Of a stretch of DNA of 64,000 nt, positions 1-11,591 are shown piece by piece (the stretch's first letter is position 1; each line of letters opens with the position of its first letter). The translations under genes and the position numbers were made by a program. The notes under the pieces were generated by a model. That model ran no database searches and was not told the DNA's origin. It was given only the letters and a program-made list of their open reading frames with translations. Source of the DNA: Diplonema papillatum (taxonomy: Eukaryota > Euglenozoa > Diplonemea > Diplonemida > Diplonemidae); NCBI GenBank assembly GCA_030068145.1, contig JAPJBO010000597.1, positions 1 through 64,000 on the forward strand. The letters run 5' to 3'.

Positions 1-94
1 GACGAGTGTCGAGGAGCCGCCTCGCTCTCGCCGGGTCCATCAAGGTCTTCGGCCTGGGGGGACCAAATCCCAGCCGACTGTTCCACGCCCAACT

Positions 95-868
95 TCATTT
101 GCGGCCCCGGCCGCCCTTGCCCCCCTTTCCCGACGGGGAGCGGGAGCGGGCCGAAGCCCCGGAAGAGCCCCGACTGGGGGCGCTCCGTTGGCCGCGCGGT
201 TCGTGGGCGTTCCAGCCTCCGCCCCACCCTCGGGCGTGGCTGTTGGCCGCCTTCTCCGCTTTCTCCCAGTCGGGGTCCTGCTTGCGGCCCCGCATGGTGC
301 GGGCGAACTCGCTCCCCCATCGGGGTCCTCGCCGCGCTCTCCCGTCCAGCTCACGGAGGCGGGTGCCCACTTCGAATACGGCGGCCTCGAGGTCGCCCTT
401 CAGCAACTTGCCCAACAGGGCAAGGAGGCTCTTCGCCTCGTGTCCCATGCTGCCTCTCAGCAGCTCTTCGTGCTCGACCTTCAGTCGAGCCACGAGAAGT
501 TCACGGGCCACCGGGCCCGTCTGACCGAAGTCCAGCCACTTCTTTGGCTGGAGCACGAGCTCGTCGAGCTCGTCGAGGCCTTCGGCCCCGTCGTCGTCGC
601 TCCCCTCCGATGGGGGCGACACGACGGTCGCCCTCGCCGGCCTCCTCGCCTGGCCTGCCTCGAGCCCGGCGACTCTCGAGTTGAGCCGCCGGAGCTCCTT
701 TAACACGGCCGCCAGGCCGGGCTCTACCCCCTCGGTGTGTTCTTCTTCTTCTTCTTTCTCCTCTCTTTCCTCCTCTTCCTCATCTCGTTGCCTTTTCTTG
801 CATGCTTTTTGATGCCCGGTAAGACCTTTCGCATCGAAGGTTCCTCCACAGTGTTCGCAATCAGGCAT
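95..868 (-). CDS. Zinc-finger ORF, probable retroelement ORF1-like protein (257 aa)
   Basis: Intact reading frame on the minus strand starting at an ATG at 868. The N-terminus has a CxxC-x12-HxxxxC zinc-finger-like motif (C4, C7, H19 and C24 by my count). An acidic Glu-rich run follows, then a Leu/Glu-rich stretch likely to be coiled coil. The C-terminus is basic and rich in Ser, Arg and Gly (RSRSPSGKGGKGGRGRK), as expected of a nucleic-acid-binding protein. Zinc finger, coiled coil and basic tail are typical of the first ORF of non-LTR or related retroelements; that assignment is inference. Its upstream sequence (about 940-1045) recurs in inverted orientation at 54118-54210, which supports a repeated element. 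Coding-like sequence continues toward position 1 past the stop, so the element probably runs off the window. An alternative is a host zinc-finger protein. Confidence 0.5.
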   Translation of the reverse strand: MPDCEHCGGTFDAKGLTGHQKACKKRQRDEEEEEREEKEEEEEHTEGVEPGLAAVLKELRRLNSRVAGLEAGQARRPARATVVSPPSEGSDDDGAEGLDELDELVLQPKKWLDFGQTGPVARELLVARLKVEHEELLRGSMGHEAKSLLALLGKLLKGDLEAAVFEVGTRLRELDGRARRGPRWGSEFARTMRGRKQDPDWEKAEKAANSHARGWGGGWNAHEPRGQRSAPSRGSSGASARSRSPSGKGGKGGRGRK

Positions 869-879
869 CGGGAAGAGGG

Positions 880-1044
880 GGTGTGAGTTGTGTATGGAAT
901 AAAAGAGAATGGAAATAAAATGAAAGCGAGAATGTGGGGTAAGCCCTGGTTATTAGATTCACGGTTAAACGAAGCTAGCGCACAAGGTTTGCCTGATCTC
1001 GCACCTACTTTCCGATACCAAATAGATGCTCTATTCAAACTCTC

Positions 1045-1088
<44 letters not shown>

Positions 1089-1621
1089 AACACTTGCACT
1101 CTAAAAAAAAAATCAACTTTTACTTTCTTGGCAAGCACGTACACCACTCCCCAGGTCTCGCCTGTGTTCCCAGAGTGTTCCGTTATGAGGCTGCCTCGTC
1201 ACACCCGTCTGTGCTCCGCAAGGGTGTCCTGAACCAGTCAAACAGGATGCAGATGCTATTCCACGAAAAAAAGAAAACCCTGCAAAATTAAACGCCGAAA
1301 AAAAACACAAGAAACAGTCTGAAAAAAAAAAAAAAAAAAAAAAAAAAAACGACGAAGAAAAATTCCCGTAGCAGACAAAATAATCAATTCGTTTATTAGG
1401 CTACACACTTGAGCTTGGCGCTAGCGCAGAACAAGCCCGTAGATAGTGGTCAAACGCAGGAGTTTGTAGCACTGTAAGAACCCTCGACTCACGGTTTGCA
1501 TCTTGCCCCGCGCGTCGAACTCGTACTTCGTCCTTTGCATCCTCTTTACTATGCGGTCTCCTTTGCCTTTTGTTTTGGTTCGTTCTTCGTCCGAAAGGGA
1601 CCTTCTCATCTCTCTTCATTT
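880..1621. other. Upstream region of the ORF at 95-868, with microsatellites
   Basis: No gene seen. About 940-1045 is the segment repeated in inverted orientation at 54118-54210. A (CT)n tract covers about 1041-1088 and a poly(A) tract about 1321-1349. Nothing recognisable in 1350-1621. Confidence 0.6.
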
Positions 1622-1805
1622 TCTTTTTGTATAATCACCTGCCTTGTGGGAAATACCTGGAGGAAACTGCCAGTTGCGAAATCTCAAGGAGGTAAATGTG
1701 GTGTGAGCCCAGGCAAAATTTCTGGGTTTAGTGGCCGCGAGAACGTATAACAAAAAAGACCCGCTTTTCGACGAAATACGCACCAGGCAGCCCCTCGAGT
1801 ATTTC
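1622..1805 (-). mobile_element. SINE-like family A, copy 1 (diverged)
   Basis: Read on the minus strand, the element starts at a conserved head (AATACTCGAG) and ends in TTATACAAAAAG, an A-rich tail. Internal landmarks are CAACTGGCAGT and a segment reading AGGTAAATGTG on the plus strand. Other copies lie at 5266, 16138, 30901, 32697, 44748, 47375 and 63360, all in this orientation. Confidence 0.7.
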
Positions 1806-2214
1806 TCCCTCGTTTCTGTTCTCCTATTGACCTGCTTTTGTGCGTCTCGGGTGGGAGGGGGCCCAAAAAAGCACGCTGAACAAGCTCAGAGTGCTGAGCG
1901 TCCGCATCAGGAGGGGAAGGGACGATTCGGAAGCTTGAGGGTTCGGGGGTTGGTAGCGTCAAGTGCCTCACCTCCTGATTCCCGATCTCAGCCCGTCGAT
2001 TTGGGGTTTCATTTGTGTTGGCAATCGGTACTAATAAATAGTAATTGGCAGCGTACTAAACGAAACTTACCAAAATGCAGGTAAATTTTACAGAACCAGC
2101 TTTGGATTGGTACGCGGGGGGATCGAGCAAAGCCTGAGAAGGGCACCACACACACAACACAATAGGGGAAGTAGAACCTGTTCGTTACGGGACAAGAACG
2201 CTCAACCGCAGCAT
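1806..2214. other. No feature seen
   Basis: Intergenic sequence with no convincing coding, RNA or repeat signal. Confidence 0.4.
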
Positions 2215-2400
2215 CCAAAGCAGCTCGCGTTTGCAGCGCCACAACTCCGTCCGCCTTGCCCTATGGTTGGTCTCTACGGGCTCGTGTTCAGCGCAAGCGC
2301 CAAACCCCACGGTACGTCCGCGCCTTGATGCTTTTGGTTTGGCATTTGACCCGACGCTTACGCTTGGCTCCCGTGTAGCAGGCTTTCCTCGGCGCACTCA
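2215..2400. repeat. Dispersed repeat family E, copy 1
   Basis: Carries the core GTGTTCAGCGCAAGCGCCAA followed by CCTTGATGCTTT and GTGTAGCAGGC. Related copies are at about 14425-14600, 18107-18215 and 48455-48565. Confidence 0.6.
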
Positions 2401-2696
2401 TGCTCGCATCAAATAGGGAAGTGGCACCACTGCCTACCTGCCACATCCGTCCAGAGATCCAGCACCTGTCCACTGACTTTCACCACGCGGTGAAAAAGAT
2501 GGAAAACGGAAACCTTGTCTAAAAAGAGTCTAAAACAGATCAAAAGACCACCCATCTGTACCACTCGCCACACGAGATCGTAGGAAGCATACAAAGAAGT
2601 ATCCAAGGAAAAGCGGACTTAGCTCTAGAACCACCCTGATGGTTACAGGCCTTACATACGGAGGCTCGCACTCTCCCCCCCCCACCCCACCACCAG

Positions 2697-2846
2697 ACTC
2701 ACACCGCAGTCCTGTCTGCAGACACTCAGGTTCCACGCTGATGATGGTCCGCCTTATGTGTCCGTGGCTTAAAGGACCGAAACACGGCGCGGACGGGACC
2801 AGTGCGGTGTTGAGCACATACCCATTCCAAGCACGTTCTTGCAATC
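2697..2846. repeat. Dispersed repeat family F, copy 1
   Basis: About 150 bp with the core GTGGCTTAAAGGACCGAAAC and ending TTGAGCACATACCCATTCC. Nearly identical to a second copy about 480 bp downstream. Other copies are at 4640, 52345 and 54787. Confidence 0.75.
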
Positions 2847-3092
2847 CCCCCGGTACTTCGCGTAACGCGACTTGCTGCCCTCAGCACGCAGGATTACTTC
2901 CTCGCACTCTTTTCCTTTTGGTACTTCAACCATTGGTGCTGCACACGGCAACCCCATGTCCACTGTGCTCTGCGGAGTTTACTTCGCAGATTGCCACCGT
3001 AAAAAGAAGACAAGTCAGTGCTGCCTAACGAGTCGCAGTCCCAATCAGGGCGAGTGCCCTGAGTTTTTTAACTGATTGCTCAGACACGGTTG

Positions 3093-3318
3093 TAGGGGCC
3101 TTCTCCCCGTGACGGATTCGCCTGTGCTCTAATAGCACGGGTGGTCCTGGCTGTGACGAGCTACGAACAGCCGCCTGACAAACCAGACTCACACCGCAGT
3201 CCTGTCTGCAGACATCCAGGTTCCACGCTGATGATGGTCCGCCTTATGTGTCCGTGGCTTAAAGGACCGAAACACGGCGCGGACGGGACCAGTGCGGTGT
3301 TGAGCACATACCCATTCC
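3093..3318. repeat. Dispersed repeat family F, copy 2 (longest form)
   Basis: Same core as copy 1, preceded by a module (GGGGCCTTCTCCCCGTGACG) that also precedes the copy at 54787. That shared module suggests the true element is about 220 bp and copy 1 is truncated. Confidence 0.7.
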
Positions 3319-4639
3319 CCCCCCCCCCCTCTCTTTTTGTTCGTAGAAGACAGCGCAGCTGCGGACACACAATTGGCAACACCAAATCGGAGTCAGTGTT
3401 CTGGTCCTTTGCCCGTTTCTGCAACCCGTGCACACACACACCCTCCTTGATAACCTCACGTTAACCTTAACCCTCTCACTTCAGCCAGTCCACCTCCATT
3501 TCCTGGACGTGCATCGAATTGCTGCTGCTGTCTATCCAGTCTCATCGCTACAGAATTCTGCATTCCAAAGCACAGGCTACCCCCAGGCTATCAGCAGGGT
3601 GAACTTGCTTGCTCTCACTGTCAACCTCAGGCTACTCTCACTGCCGAAATGGCTGCTGCTTGCATGTGTAGAGCCGCGCCGTCGTGGGACGGCCCTCCCC
3701 TGACCTCCTTTTTCGCTTGAATCACGAGTCGCCAGCACGGTGGGCGATGCAGTGGGACAGTTTGCCTTTCAGCCCGAATCGCGGACCTATACTCCAGCCA
3801 TGGGATGAAGCACCGCTGGTGTGATAGCTGAAGTCTGAGCCGTGCTTGCGGACGACCAATCAACTCCCCGGGGGACTAAAACCTGGGGAGCCAAACGAAC
3901 ACAGAATGCGCAAACAAGCCCTTTTGCGTTTTTGTCCGGATAAGCCTCCGGGTTAAACAATTAAAAAAAAAAAAAAAAAAAAAGCTTAGAAAGAATTGCC
4001 GAGTGCAAGCAAGGGGGATCCGTTCGTTGACAACCAAATCCCACCTGCTCTGCGGCGCGTCCTCTGGGGTATATTACTGAGGGTGGGTGGGAGGAGCAGG
4101 TCTAATAGAAAGAGTCCTTTTGAGAATCCAGGTGTCCGTCAAATTACAACCATTTGCACCCCCTTTATATTCACTTAACCTACCCTCCCGTAAGTAAGAT
4201 GGTAGCGCAGTCTTGGCCATTACCCATGCTCCTCAAGAGGAGTGGGCGATCCATCTCGCGCACGTGGAGGGTAAACCCCCCAAAAGCATGAAATAAAACA
4301 AGCAAGCCGACCGGACCCTCTGAACCCTCAACACACTCGCGAGAAAGTAAACACCCCCATGCAAAAACAATTGTAGTGCCGGGCTGTCCATGATTTACAC
4401 ACGGCAAACCCCATGCGGGAAACGCAACCTACCCACCGAACGAAACGAAAGAGCTTGGTACCACAGCTGGCGAGGCTGGGAGGTAACCCCCAGGGGGCCT
4501 TCGATCGGGACTAAAGAAGGCACCTCCCGTTGGGCTTTCATTCACGCTCTTCGTCTTCGGTAAGAGGCGGTTCCATCACGTTCAGTGAGCTGGAAAACGG
4601 CCACCCGCACCCCGACAGCACATGCAATCGCACATAAAT
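3319..4639. other. Intergenic, low-complexity tracts only
   Basis: Holds a C-run near 3317-3329 and a poly(A) run near 3962-3983. No gene or recognisable repeat otherwise. Confidence 0.4.
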
Positions 4640-4737
4640 ACAGTCAACCTGTGCTGATGATGGTCCATGTGTCCATGGGTTGAAGGGCCGAAATGTTGAG
4701 CACATATCCATTCCAAGCACGCTCTTGCAATCCCTCG
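4640..4737. repeat. Dispersed repeat family F, copy 3 (internally deleted)
   Basis: Keeps GATGATGGTCC and the TTGAGCACATATCCATTCC end, but lacks most of the middle. Confidence 0.5.
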
Positions 4738-5091
4738 CAGAGAAACCGGCAACATTGTCGCACTGAGGCCGGCCTGTGGCTAGCTCGCCCACGACTTTTT
4801 GGGGCTGTTGCAGCTGCGCTACGTTTGTTTGAGAGAACCACTCGTGCTCGTCCTGTGACGAGAACAAACGCATCCATCCACACTGCAACCCCTTAGGACA
4901 CTGGACTCGGGGTGACAGAGGACTCAAAAGTGGGTCATGCTTGTGCGTTGAGTATGCAACTATATCTATGACGTGCCATCATGAGGCTTCTCGGCGGTCC
5001 TGGGCCTCGTCGTAAGGAATGGGCACACAACGCAGGAAATGGCGCCCAGTTTTTTGTCACACGTAGCAATTCCCCAAGTCTGTTCATTTGG

Positions 5092-5258
5092 AGGATCAGC
5101 ATTCTAAACAACAGGCCAAGCAAGTAGTGAGCCAACCTGGCTTATCGAGACTACGGGACTCTCACCCTTTGTGGATACTCCTGGAGACACCCCGACACCA
5201 GATGTGTCTATGCTCTCCAAGCTTGGGGTTTACCCTGTTCACTCACCATTACGAGAAG
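5092..5258 (-). pseudogene. 28S (LSU) rRNA-derived fragment, antisense
   Basis: The plus strand reads as the complement of the D1 part of nuclear LSU rRNA: GACTCTCACCCT, then CCTGGAGAC, then TTCACTCACCATTACG, which corresponds to the complement of the conserved GTAACGGCGAGTGAA. Order and spacing match LSU, but many conserved positions differ, so it is a decayed copy. It directly abuts SINE-like copy A2 at 5266. A related antisense LSU piece is at 21140-21275. Confidence 0.65.
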
Positions 5259-5265
5259 CTGCTGC

Positions 5266-5477
5266 TTTCTTTTTGTATAAGCACCTGATTTGAAGGAAAC
5301 ACTTGAGGAGACTGCCAGTTGCGAAATCTCAAAGGAGGTAAATGTGCTGTAGCCCACGCGAAACACAGGTAAATCTGGGTTTAGTGGCGGGCGTAAGCGT
5401 TCAACAAAAAAGACCCACTTTGTAGTTGTATTGTTTTCTCCCCCCTCTAGCCTCCGTCGCAGTCCCTCGAGTATTTT
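5266..5477 (-). mobile_element. SINE-like family A, copy 2
   Basis: Well-preserved copy with A-tail side at 5266 and head (complement of CGAGTATTTT) at 5477. It abuts an LSU rRNA fragment on its tail side, and a partial family B copy follows on its head side. Confidence 0.75.
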
Positions 5478-5530
5478 CTTGTGCTGTGAGTGACGTGCTT
5501 AAGTTAAGCGCGCAAGTTTTTAGCAGCTTA

Positions 5531-5703
5531 GGGGTTACCCCTACACGACAAATCACACAAACACAACAGGTCAACGTCCTGAGTGAGAAAACAACGCACG
5601 GTGGTGTAAGCGAAGAACAAATCAGATTGTGTTTGTATTGTATTTGCCCCTTACCTCTATATTTCCTTCCATTCGGAGTCGAAGCAGCAACGTCGAGTAT
5701 TTC
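5531..5703 (-). mobile_element. SINE-like family B, partial copy
   Basis: Matches the head two-thirds of the family B element at 11592-11893 (landmarks TGTATTGTATTTGCCCCTTA, then GTCGAAGCAGC) and ends in the shared CGAGTATTT head. The tail side is missing. Confidence 0.6.
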
Positions 5704-6004
5704 CCCCCCGCGTGTGCTTCCACGTGTGGACCCACAGGTAGGTCCACGTGCACGGCAGTCTTTGCCCGGCCACCCGGTTGCCAAGGCTGCACAGCCACGT
5801 GTCAAGTCCAGTAGTGGCGCTGTTGTTTTTGCCGGCCGCACATAGGGGGAAGAGGGGGTTTTTGACGTATTTTCTCTGAGACCGAAAACGGAGCGTAAGC
5901 CCTGCCTCAAACTGATGTCGGCTCCCACCACATGCAGGAAACAAGCTACTATAATCCACCCCAACATTAACCTAAGATCACTTCCCCAACCCCCACAAAA
6001 AACG

Positions 6005-6250
6005 GTACCAAGAAGACAGACAGTCACCTACTGCGCCATACTGAGGGGCCTACCGAAAGTAAGGTATGTGGACAATGGCCGAAACCACCAATGACCAACA
6101 ACGAAGGTACCCACCGATCCCCTTACCTCGTGTAACCACCACTCTTACGACACTCAGAGCACAAAGAATATCTTCCCTTACCGACGAAGGTCACCCGGAG
6201 ACTTTAAAACCCCGGAGTTTCAAGCGAACTTTCACTCTAAAAAAGACACC
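6005..6250 (+). repeat. Dispersed repeat family D ending in 54-bp module C, copy 1
   Basis: Landmarks are AGACAGACAGTCACCTACTG, then CTCGTGTAACCACCACTCTT, then the C module (CACCCGGAGACTTTAAAACC, then CAAGCGAACTTTCACTCTAA) followed by A residues. Close copies are at 9015-9190 and 28672-28880. Confidence 0.7.
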
Positions 6251-6811
6251 TGTGTGGGAAAAGCAGTTGCGGGAAAAGCAAAGGAACCGAACTCGTCTTG
6301 AGTTATTATTGCCAGGCCATTTCTTTTTTGCAAGAGAAAAGTAGAAAATCTTGTCAAGAAAATGAAACCAAAACAAAACTACGCATTTCTTCTTTTCGGA
6401 ATGGTTGCGATGCCATCCTTTGACAAAGAAATACATTCTCGACCATAGATAGTACCTCTGGAGCCACGCTGACGGGTAGATAGGCCGCTTAAGGTAGAAT
6501 CTCGAATGGGTACTTCACGTGCACAAGGGCGCAACTTCGCGCGGATATGCTCACTATTAGCAAGCAAAATTTGTTTGATTTTTTTTTTATGGGGGGCACA
6601 CCTTTCGATGTGCAGGCCCAACCCCTCTTCATCTCTTTTTCCCCTTCGCGCTGCGAGTCGGGGGGCTTCTTTTTCGCAAAATCACCGCGGGCCCAGCGAA
6701 GCGAAGATTAAACAATCTTCCAGACTTTTTCTGGGTGGTCAATTTCTTGTGACACGAATCAATGCCAAGAGCGCTGTCACAGGAAACGATGACCGAGCGT
6801 AGTTCGCCGGA
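6251..6811. other. No gene seen
   Basis: Intergenic sequence without a recognised repeat or credible reading frame. Confidence 0.4.
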
Positions 6812-7032
6812 TACCTGCTCCCTCCCCGTGCATAAGATGGATAACCAAACCCCCTTGATTAAGATGGATAACGGGCGAGAATGCCAATCCATCTTAAACA
6901 CACCCCTGTGTAAGGCGACTACACTGTAGTCTACAGTGCCCCCGGGTTTAAGATGGATACCCCCCTTGATTAAGATGGATACTGCCAAACTCCGATTTTT
7001 CATCCATCTTATGCACGGGGCGGGGGTAGGTA
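6812..7032. mobile_element. MITE-like element with inverted ends and internal AAGATGGAT motifs
   Basis: Ends are inverted: CCCCGTGCATAAGATGGAT on the left and its complement on the right, with imperfect similarity extending to about 34 bp. The interior repeats TTAAGATGGATA-like motifs several times in both directions. No ORF. About 220 bp, within the normal range for a non-autonomous DNA element. Confidence 0.7.
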
Positions 7033-8589
7033 CACGTAAAAAGGGGGAAAACAAAAGGGGGGTAAAACGAAATGCCTGGCGTTAAAACAAAACAATTTTA
7101 CACAAAAAACCCCCCCCACTTGAAAAATGTCACCCTGGAGACTTTAAAATCCTGGAATCTCAAGCGAGCTTTATTTTACAAAAAAATCCTTCCTTAGAGG
7201 AAAAAAAAAAAAAAGTCAAGTTAATAGTGGCAAAAGTAGTTTCCAAAAAATGTTGTTCATGTAGGATCCTGCAGACCTGAGAGCCAAACCTCCTTTTGTG
7301 TAGACTGATTTTTCTCAGACCATTCCTGCAGCGAATGCATGGAAACAGAAAACCGCGCAGCCAACTGCAGTGTCTACAGCAGCACTGCGGACCGCCTGTC
7401 CCATTTGTAAGCGAGCCGTCAGTCTACACCCCAACTACAACCAGAGTTCGTGCTAAGGAAAAAAGCGGCTGACTTCAGCCGGGAAAAAAAAAAATCTTGA
7501 AAAAAACTGACCGGCTGATAATCCGGCTGATTTTCTTCCGAAGGTCTGCCCATCAGAAGGGGTTAACGACAACAACTTGCCGGTGCGTCAAGCTGATTCC
7601 GCTCCATGGGCGGCATAGCCAAAGCTTACATGGTTGAAAATCGGTTGATTTTGTGCGAGTCTGCCGTTTGTACGTGCCGGGGGAGGATTAGCCTGTTAGT
7701 GAGTGATAGTGAGTGAATATGATCGGTAGGCTAATCTTCTCCCAAACACGCTGCCAGCGTTCTCTTTCGTGTTTGCAATTAATTGTTATTACGAAAAAAA
7801 AGGCTCGAAGTTAATCAGCTGGCAAGCCGGCTGATCGCGCGCACACTGACGACAACCGCAAGAGAAAACGTTGGGAGACGCAACAGAACAGAGAGAAGAC
7901 CCGCAAAACCCCCGCGAGCGAACGATGGCAGCAAGAGGGCTCATCGACGTTCTCTGCGTTTTTGTTTTGGTTCCCAGAAGTGTGGAAGAACCCCTTCCCG
8001 AGATTGGGCATGACTCTTCTTCCAACACTGTTACAGTCTAGAAACGAACAGGATCTTATACGAACTGAGCTGTCATGGGAAAAAACAAAGTATGCACTTA
8101 ATACGCAACAAGTCGCCAGACATCAGAACGACCGAAACTAGGCCGCACAAAGAAAAAAAGATAATCGCCGGAAACACAAAAAAAAAAAAAAAACGGTAAA
8201 AAAAAGGTCGAAAGACAGCATGTCACATCCGAGCAGCTCGTCGGAAGCACAACAGAACCTTATGAAAATAATCCAGAAGAGAGCGGCGTGGATCAACATC
8301 CAAGCGTTTTCCCGCTTGCGTGTGCGGGAAAGTCGCAACAAAGACGTCTTGACTCCTCTTGCAGGCAGAAGGGTGGCGTATCTTTGAATCGATGCGCCAA
8401 ACAAACAGACTTCGAGGCAACCACCAGGCATGGCTGGGGCTTTATGCCCGACGGGTCCGTTCGAAAGGCTCCCTGGCACAATCAACAGCGGAAAACATTC
8501 GCTGTCTTTTCTTTTATGTTCTTTGAATACGGGCGGTTTTTACTGAAAACCGAGTGCCACCTGGAAAGCGCGTTCATTGCTGCTGTGTG
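7033..8589. other. Intergenic, one weak family C module and a possible K module
   Basis: A degraded 54-bp C module lies at about 7128-7185. A possible copy of upstream module K (CGCCGGAAACACAAA) lies at about 8128-8190. No gene seen. Confidence 0.4.
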
Positions 8590-8750
8590 CGCTCGGATCG
8601 GCGCCGCCCAGGCGGCTACCTAAAGTCGCTCGTTCGTTTGTAAATGTGAGCACCGTTCTCTTCCAGACTTGCTCTGGACCGAACGACACATGCTACCACT
8701 AGCGGCTTGCGCAGTCTATCGTCACCGATTGTCAAGTTCAAACTACTACT
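8590..8750 (+). repeat. Dispersed repeat family G, copy 1
   Basis: Starts GCTCGGATCGGCGCCG, continues TCGTTCGTTTGTAAA, then GAACGACACATGCTA and GTCTATCGTCACCGATTG. Copies: inverted at 14052-14195, direct at 49505-49642, partial at 35690-35840. Confidence 0.6.
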
Positions 8751-8753
8751 GCT

Positions 8754-8985
8754 GCTCATTGAAATACGCACCTGCTGGTAGCACTCGAGGGTGGCCGCCA
8801 GTTGCTGCAAAATCTCAACGTACGAACGCAACGAGAGTCCACATTTTAAAGGAGAACCGTCACAACGTTTTCAAACGTGTGGCCCACATAAGCGTTCCAC
8901 ACGCACAAAGACCAATCTGTAGTTGTGCTGTTTCTCCCCGCCGCCGTCGACGTACCACCGACGGGCGGCGGCTCCGAGTATTTCA
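8754..8985 (-). mobile_element. SINE-like family A, strongly diverged copy
   Basis: Keeps the order CACCTGCTGGTAG, GCCAGTTGC, CATAAGCGTTC, CTGTAGTTGTG and a final CGAGTATTTC, but with many substitutions. Assignment to family A rests on that order. Confidence 0.4.
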
Positions 8986-9014
8986 GCACTAAAAATGAAA
9001 AGAGACGGTCAGAC

Positions 9015-9190
9015 AGTATCAAGAAGACAGACAGTCACCTACTGCGGCACCAAGGTACCCACCGATCCTCTTACCTCGTGTAACCACCACTCTTACGACA
9101 CTAAGTGCACAAAGGATATCTTCCTATAACGACGAAGGTCATCCGGAGACTTCAAAACCCCGGAGTTTCAAGCGAACTTTCACTCTAAAA
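9015..9190 (+). repeat. Dispersed repeat family D ending in module C, copy 2
   Basis: Same landmarks as the copy at 6005, with an internal deletion of about 55 bp after CACCTACTGCG. Confidence 0.7.
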
Positions 9191-9214
9191 TATCTTGCGG
9201 CAACCGCACAAAGT

Positions 9215-9320
9215 GTGGGGGTAAACAGACATAGACAGCGCGTTCTTGGTGGTTGATCAGCATGCCGGACCTGAAAATGAAACAGGGTAAGAACGAGTGG
9301 GAAAACGATCAAACCGACCA
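9215..9320 (+). repeat. Dispersed repeat family M, copy 1
   Basis: Core CTTGGTGGTTGATCA followed by an AACAGGGTAAGA-type segment and GGGAAAACGATCAA. Copies are inverted at 18525-18640 and direct at 35405-35535. Confidence 0.45.
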
Positions 9321-9329
9321 TAGCAGATT

Positions 9330-11591
9330 GCCCACCTTCTCGTTGGCCACAAGCCGTTTCGAAAGACCACTCATCGACTGCTCTCGTCCTGAGACTCCTG
9401 GAAATGTTTTCTCAACGTGACTTGGTCTTTCGTTAACGTTCCGTCTCAGGATCGAGGAGTTCTTTTCCCCGTTGTCTGTTTTTTTTTTCCCCCTAGCCAC
9501 ATGTGATGCGTTAGGAAACTGAACCGCGCGAGTAGGACCTCCTACCACCATTTGTTGCCACCTGCAGCCACATCCAGGGTTTGGGTTCAGGGTAGCGGTC
9601 AAAGAAACCTCCAGGCTCAAAGCATCTGCAGAATAACACGAAAAGCCACCAGGCAAAACCCCGTTTCACATTTCTCCTATTCTTGCGGCGTTCTTTTCTC
9701 GTGCCAGCAATGCGTTGTTGCACTAAAAAATCACTAGTTGCATGAACCCACCCGAAGCAGGTGCGTTCTGCTTAGTACCGTCCACGCACAATGTTTTTGT
9801 TATTGAAAGTATGCTAATACTGCAGGGAATAGTTGACTAGACCTCTTGAGTTTGTGCTAACCACGAATTGGGGAGTCGGGAGAACCTACGAAGCCAAAAG
9901 CAGGACCGACCCCCCCGTTCGTGAGAAAAAGCGAAGCATAACAACACCTTCTTTTGTTTCCATCTATCTTTGTCAAGAGCTGCAACTCAACTATTCTCAG
10001 TTCCGCGATAAAATGGGCCCACTGCAGAATCCCCGCGCCCGCGGTGCAGGTGTTACGGTCCAGCACACCTTTGGTTTGTAGCTGCTTGAGCAAGCTCGTT
10101 CAAAAGTGCAGTGCCAGCAGTAAGGCCTTATGCTTCCCGGCTTTCTTTCCGAGCTGCCGGCGACTTTTAACCGGCAACACACTGCGTGGAAAGCCGATGT
10201 GTTGCAAGTTACGTTCGAAGCCACAAATACCCACAATGACGCGGATTCATACCTCTCAAGAACACCGCCCACCAAGAGCCCTTAATCGCCGTCTTTAGGC
10301 ATCTATGTCTTGCTAGCGCAAAGCGTCAGTTTCACGCGAAGTCCTCGTACTCTCGTCTAAAAAAGGAGTGGAGTTGTGCTGCAAGGAGTCAGAATGTGTA
10401 GAAAGCGCGCCTCTTCGATTCGCCCCACATTGCAATCCAGCACTGGTTAAAAAGTCCTCATGATTCTGTAAAAGCTATGAAGATTGGAATATCCTCTGGT
10501 GCTTATTAATGAACAGAGCACAAAAAATGCGACCGTCGGGCGAGATCAAAGCTTGCCTTCGCCGATCCGGTCCATTTGAACGAGAATCGAATAAGCTGTA
10601 ACGGGAGGGGGGGGGAAGCTAGTTCAAACAACTTCCGCCGGTAGAGAATACCTGCCTAAATAAATCAACCGCCTTCGGGTGGGCTAGTCGGACACTCGCT
10701 GTGGGGGGGAAGGATCACCCCCCCTGATTGCCAACGCTCTTCTGCAAGTGCACACTCAACTTAAAGGGAGGCAACTTGACACGCTGCCTGAGGGGGTGGA
10801 TTGTTAGATGCGACTGTACCTTCAATGGCAATCACCCTCTGGACGCACGAGTTCAAAGAAGTTCATGGATGCTGTAAACTGTTCACAGACACCCTGCGCG
10901 GAGCTTCAGGTCGAAACAATCGGGGTTTTGATACATGATTGATGTTAGAATCCTACACTGTGTACTGGTCCCTGCTGAGCCTCAAACGGTTCGAAGGGCT
11001 GCCTAAGGATTGAACAAGGCCAAACAACCATAACCTGATATATATGGATGCCGTATCTGCAGCTTACAATCGCAGACACTCTCCGGGGGCTTCCGGATTG
11101 ACGCTAGATGCGGTTTGAACTACACGTGAGTGACACCTGCGGCCCATCGGCAGGTAATCGTCTAACAATTCGAAAGCTGACTGCTTTCGAGTACACGCCA
11201 ACTTCTTTTTCTTTTTCCTTTCCTCCTTGCAGGGTATTTTCCAAACACCAGTTGAGGGCCAAACCCGTGGTGAAAAAAAATGATTTGACGACTTTTCTTT
11301 TCGACTGCACGTGTCACTTGCAGTGTGGCCAGTCAGATCATGCTTGTGCCTATCTGAGTCTGGTCTGCGTTCTCGTGGCTCGCTCCCACGACACTGGAAA
11401 CCCCGAACCTCGCTGCCACAGCTCTCCACACAAAATTCCTTCAGTGAAAAAAACTTTTTCACCAGGCCCGTTTTCAGAATTTTTCTTTTTGTTTTTTAGT
11501 GAAAAAAGATATTTTCACTAAAGAGAAACTACCCTGCCTCCTTGCTGTCCTGCCTGTTTTAATTGCCCGTTTTCCTTCCCATTAACGCCTC
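9330..11591. other. Gene-poor interval
   Basis: A module at 9525-9600 (TTGCCACCTGCAGCCACATC) recurs at 47938-48010. A module at 9600-9690 (CTCAAAGCATCTGCA, then CCAGGCAAAACCCC) recurs at 13410-13495. Nothing convincing in 9700-11591. Confidence 0.4.
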
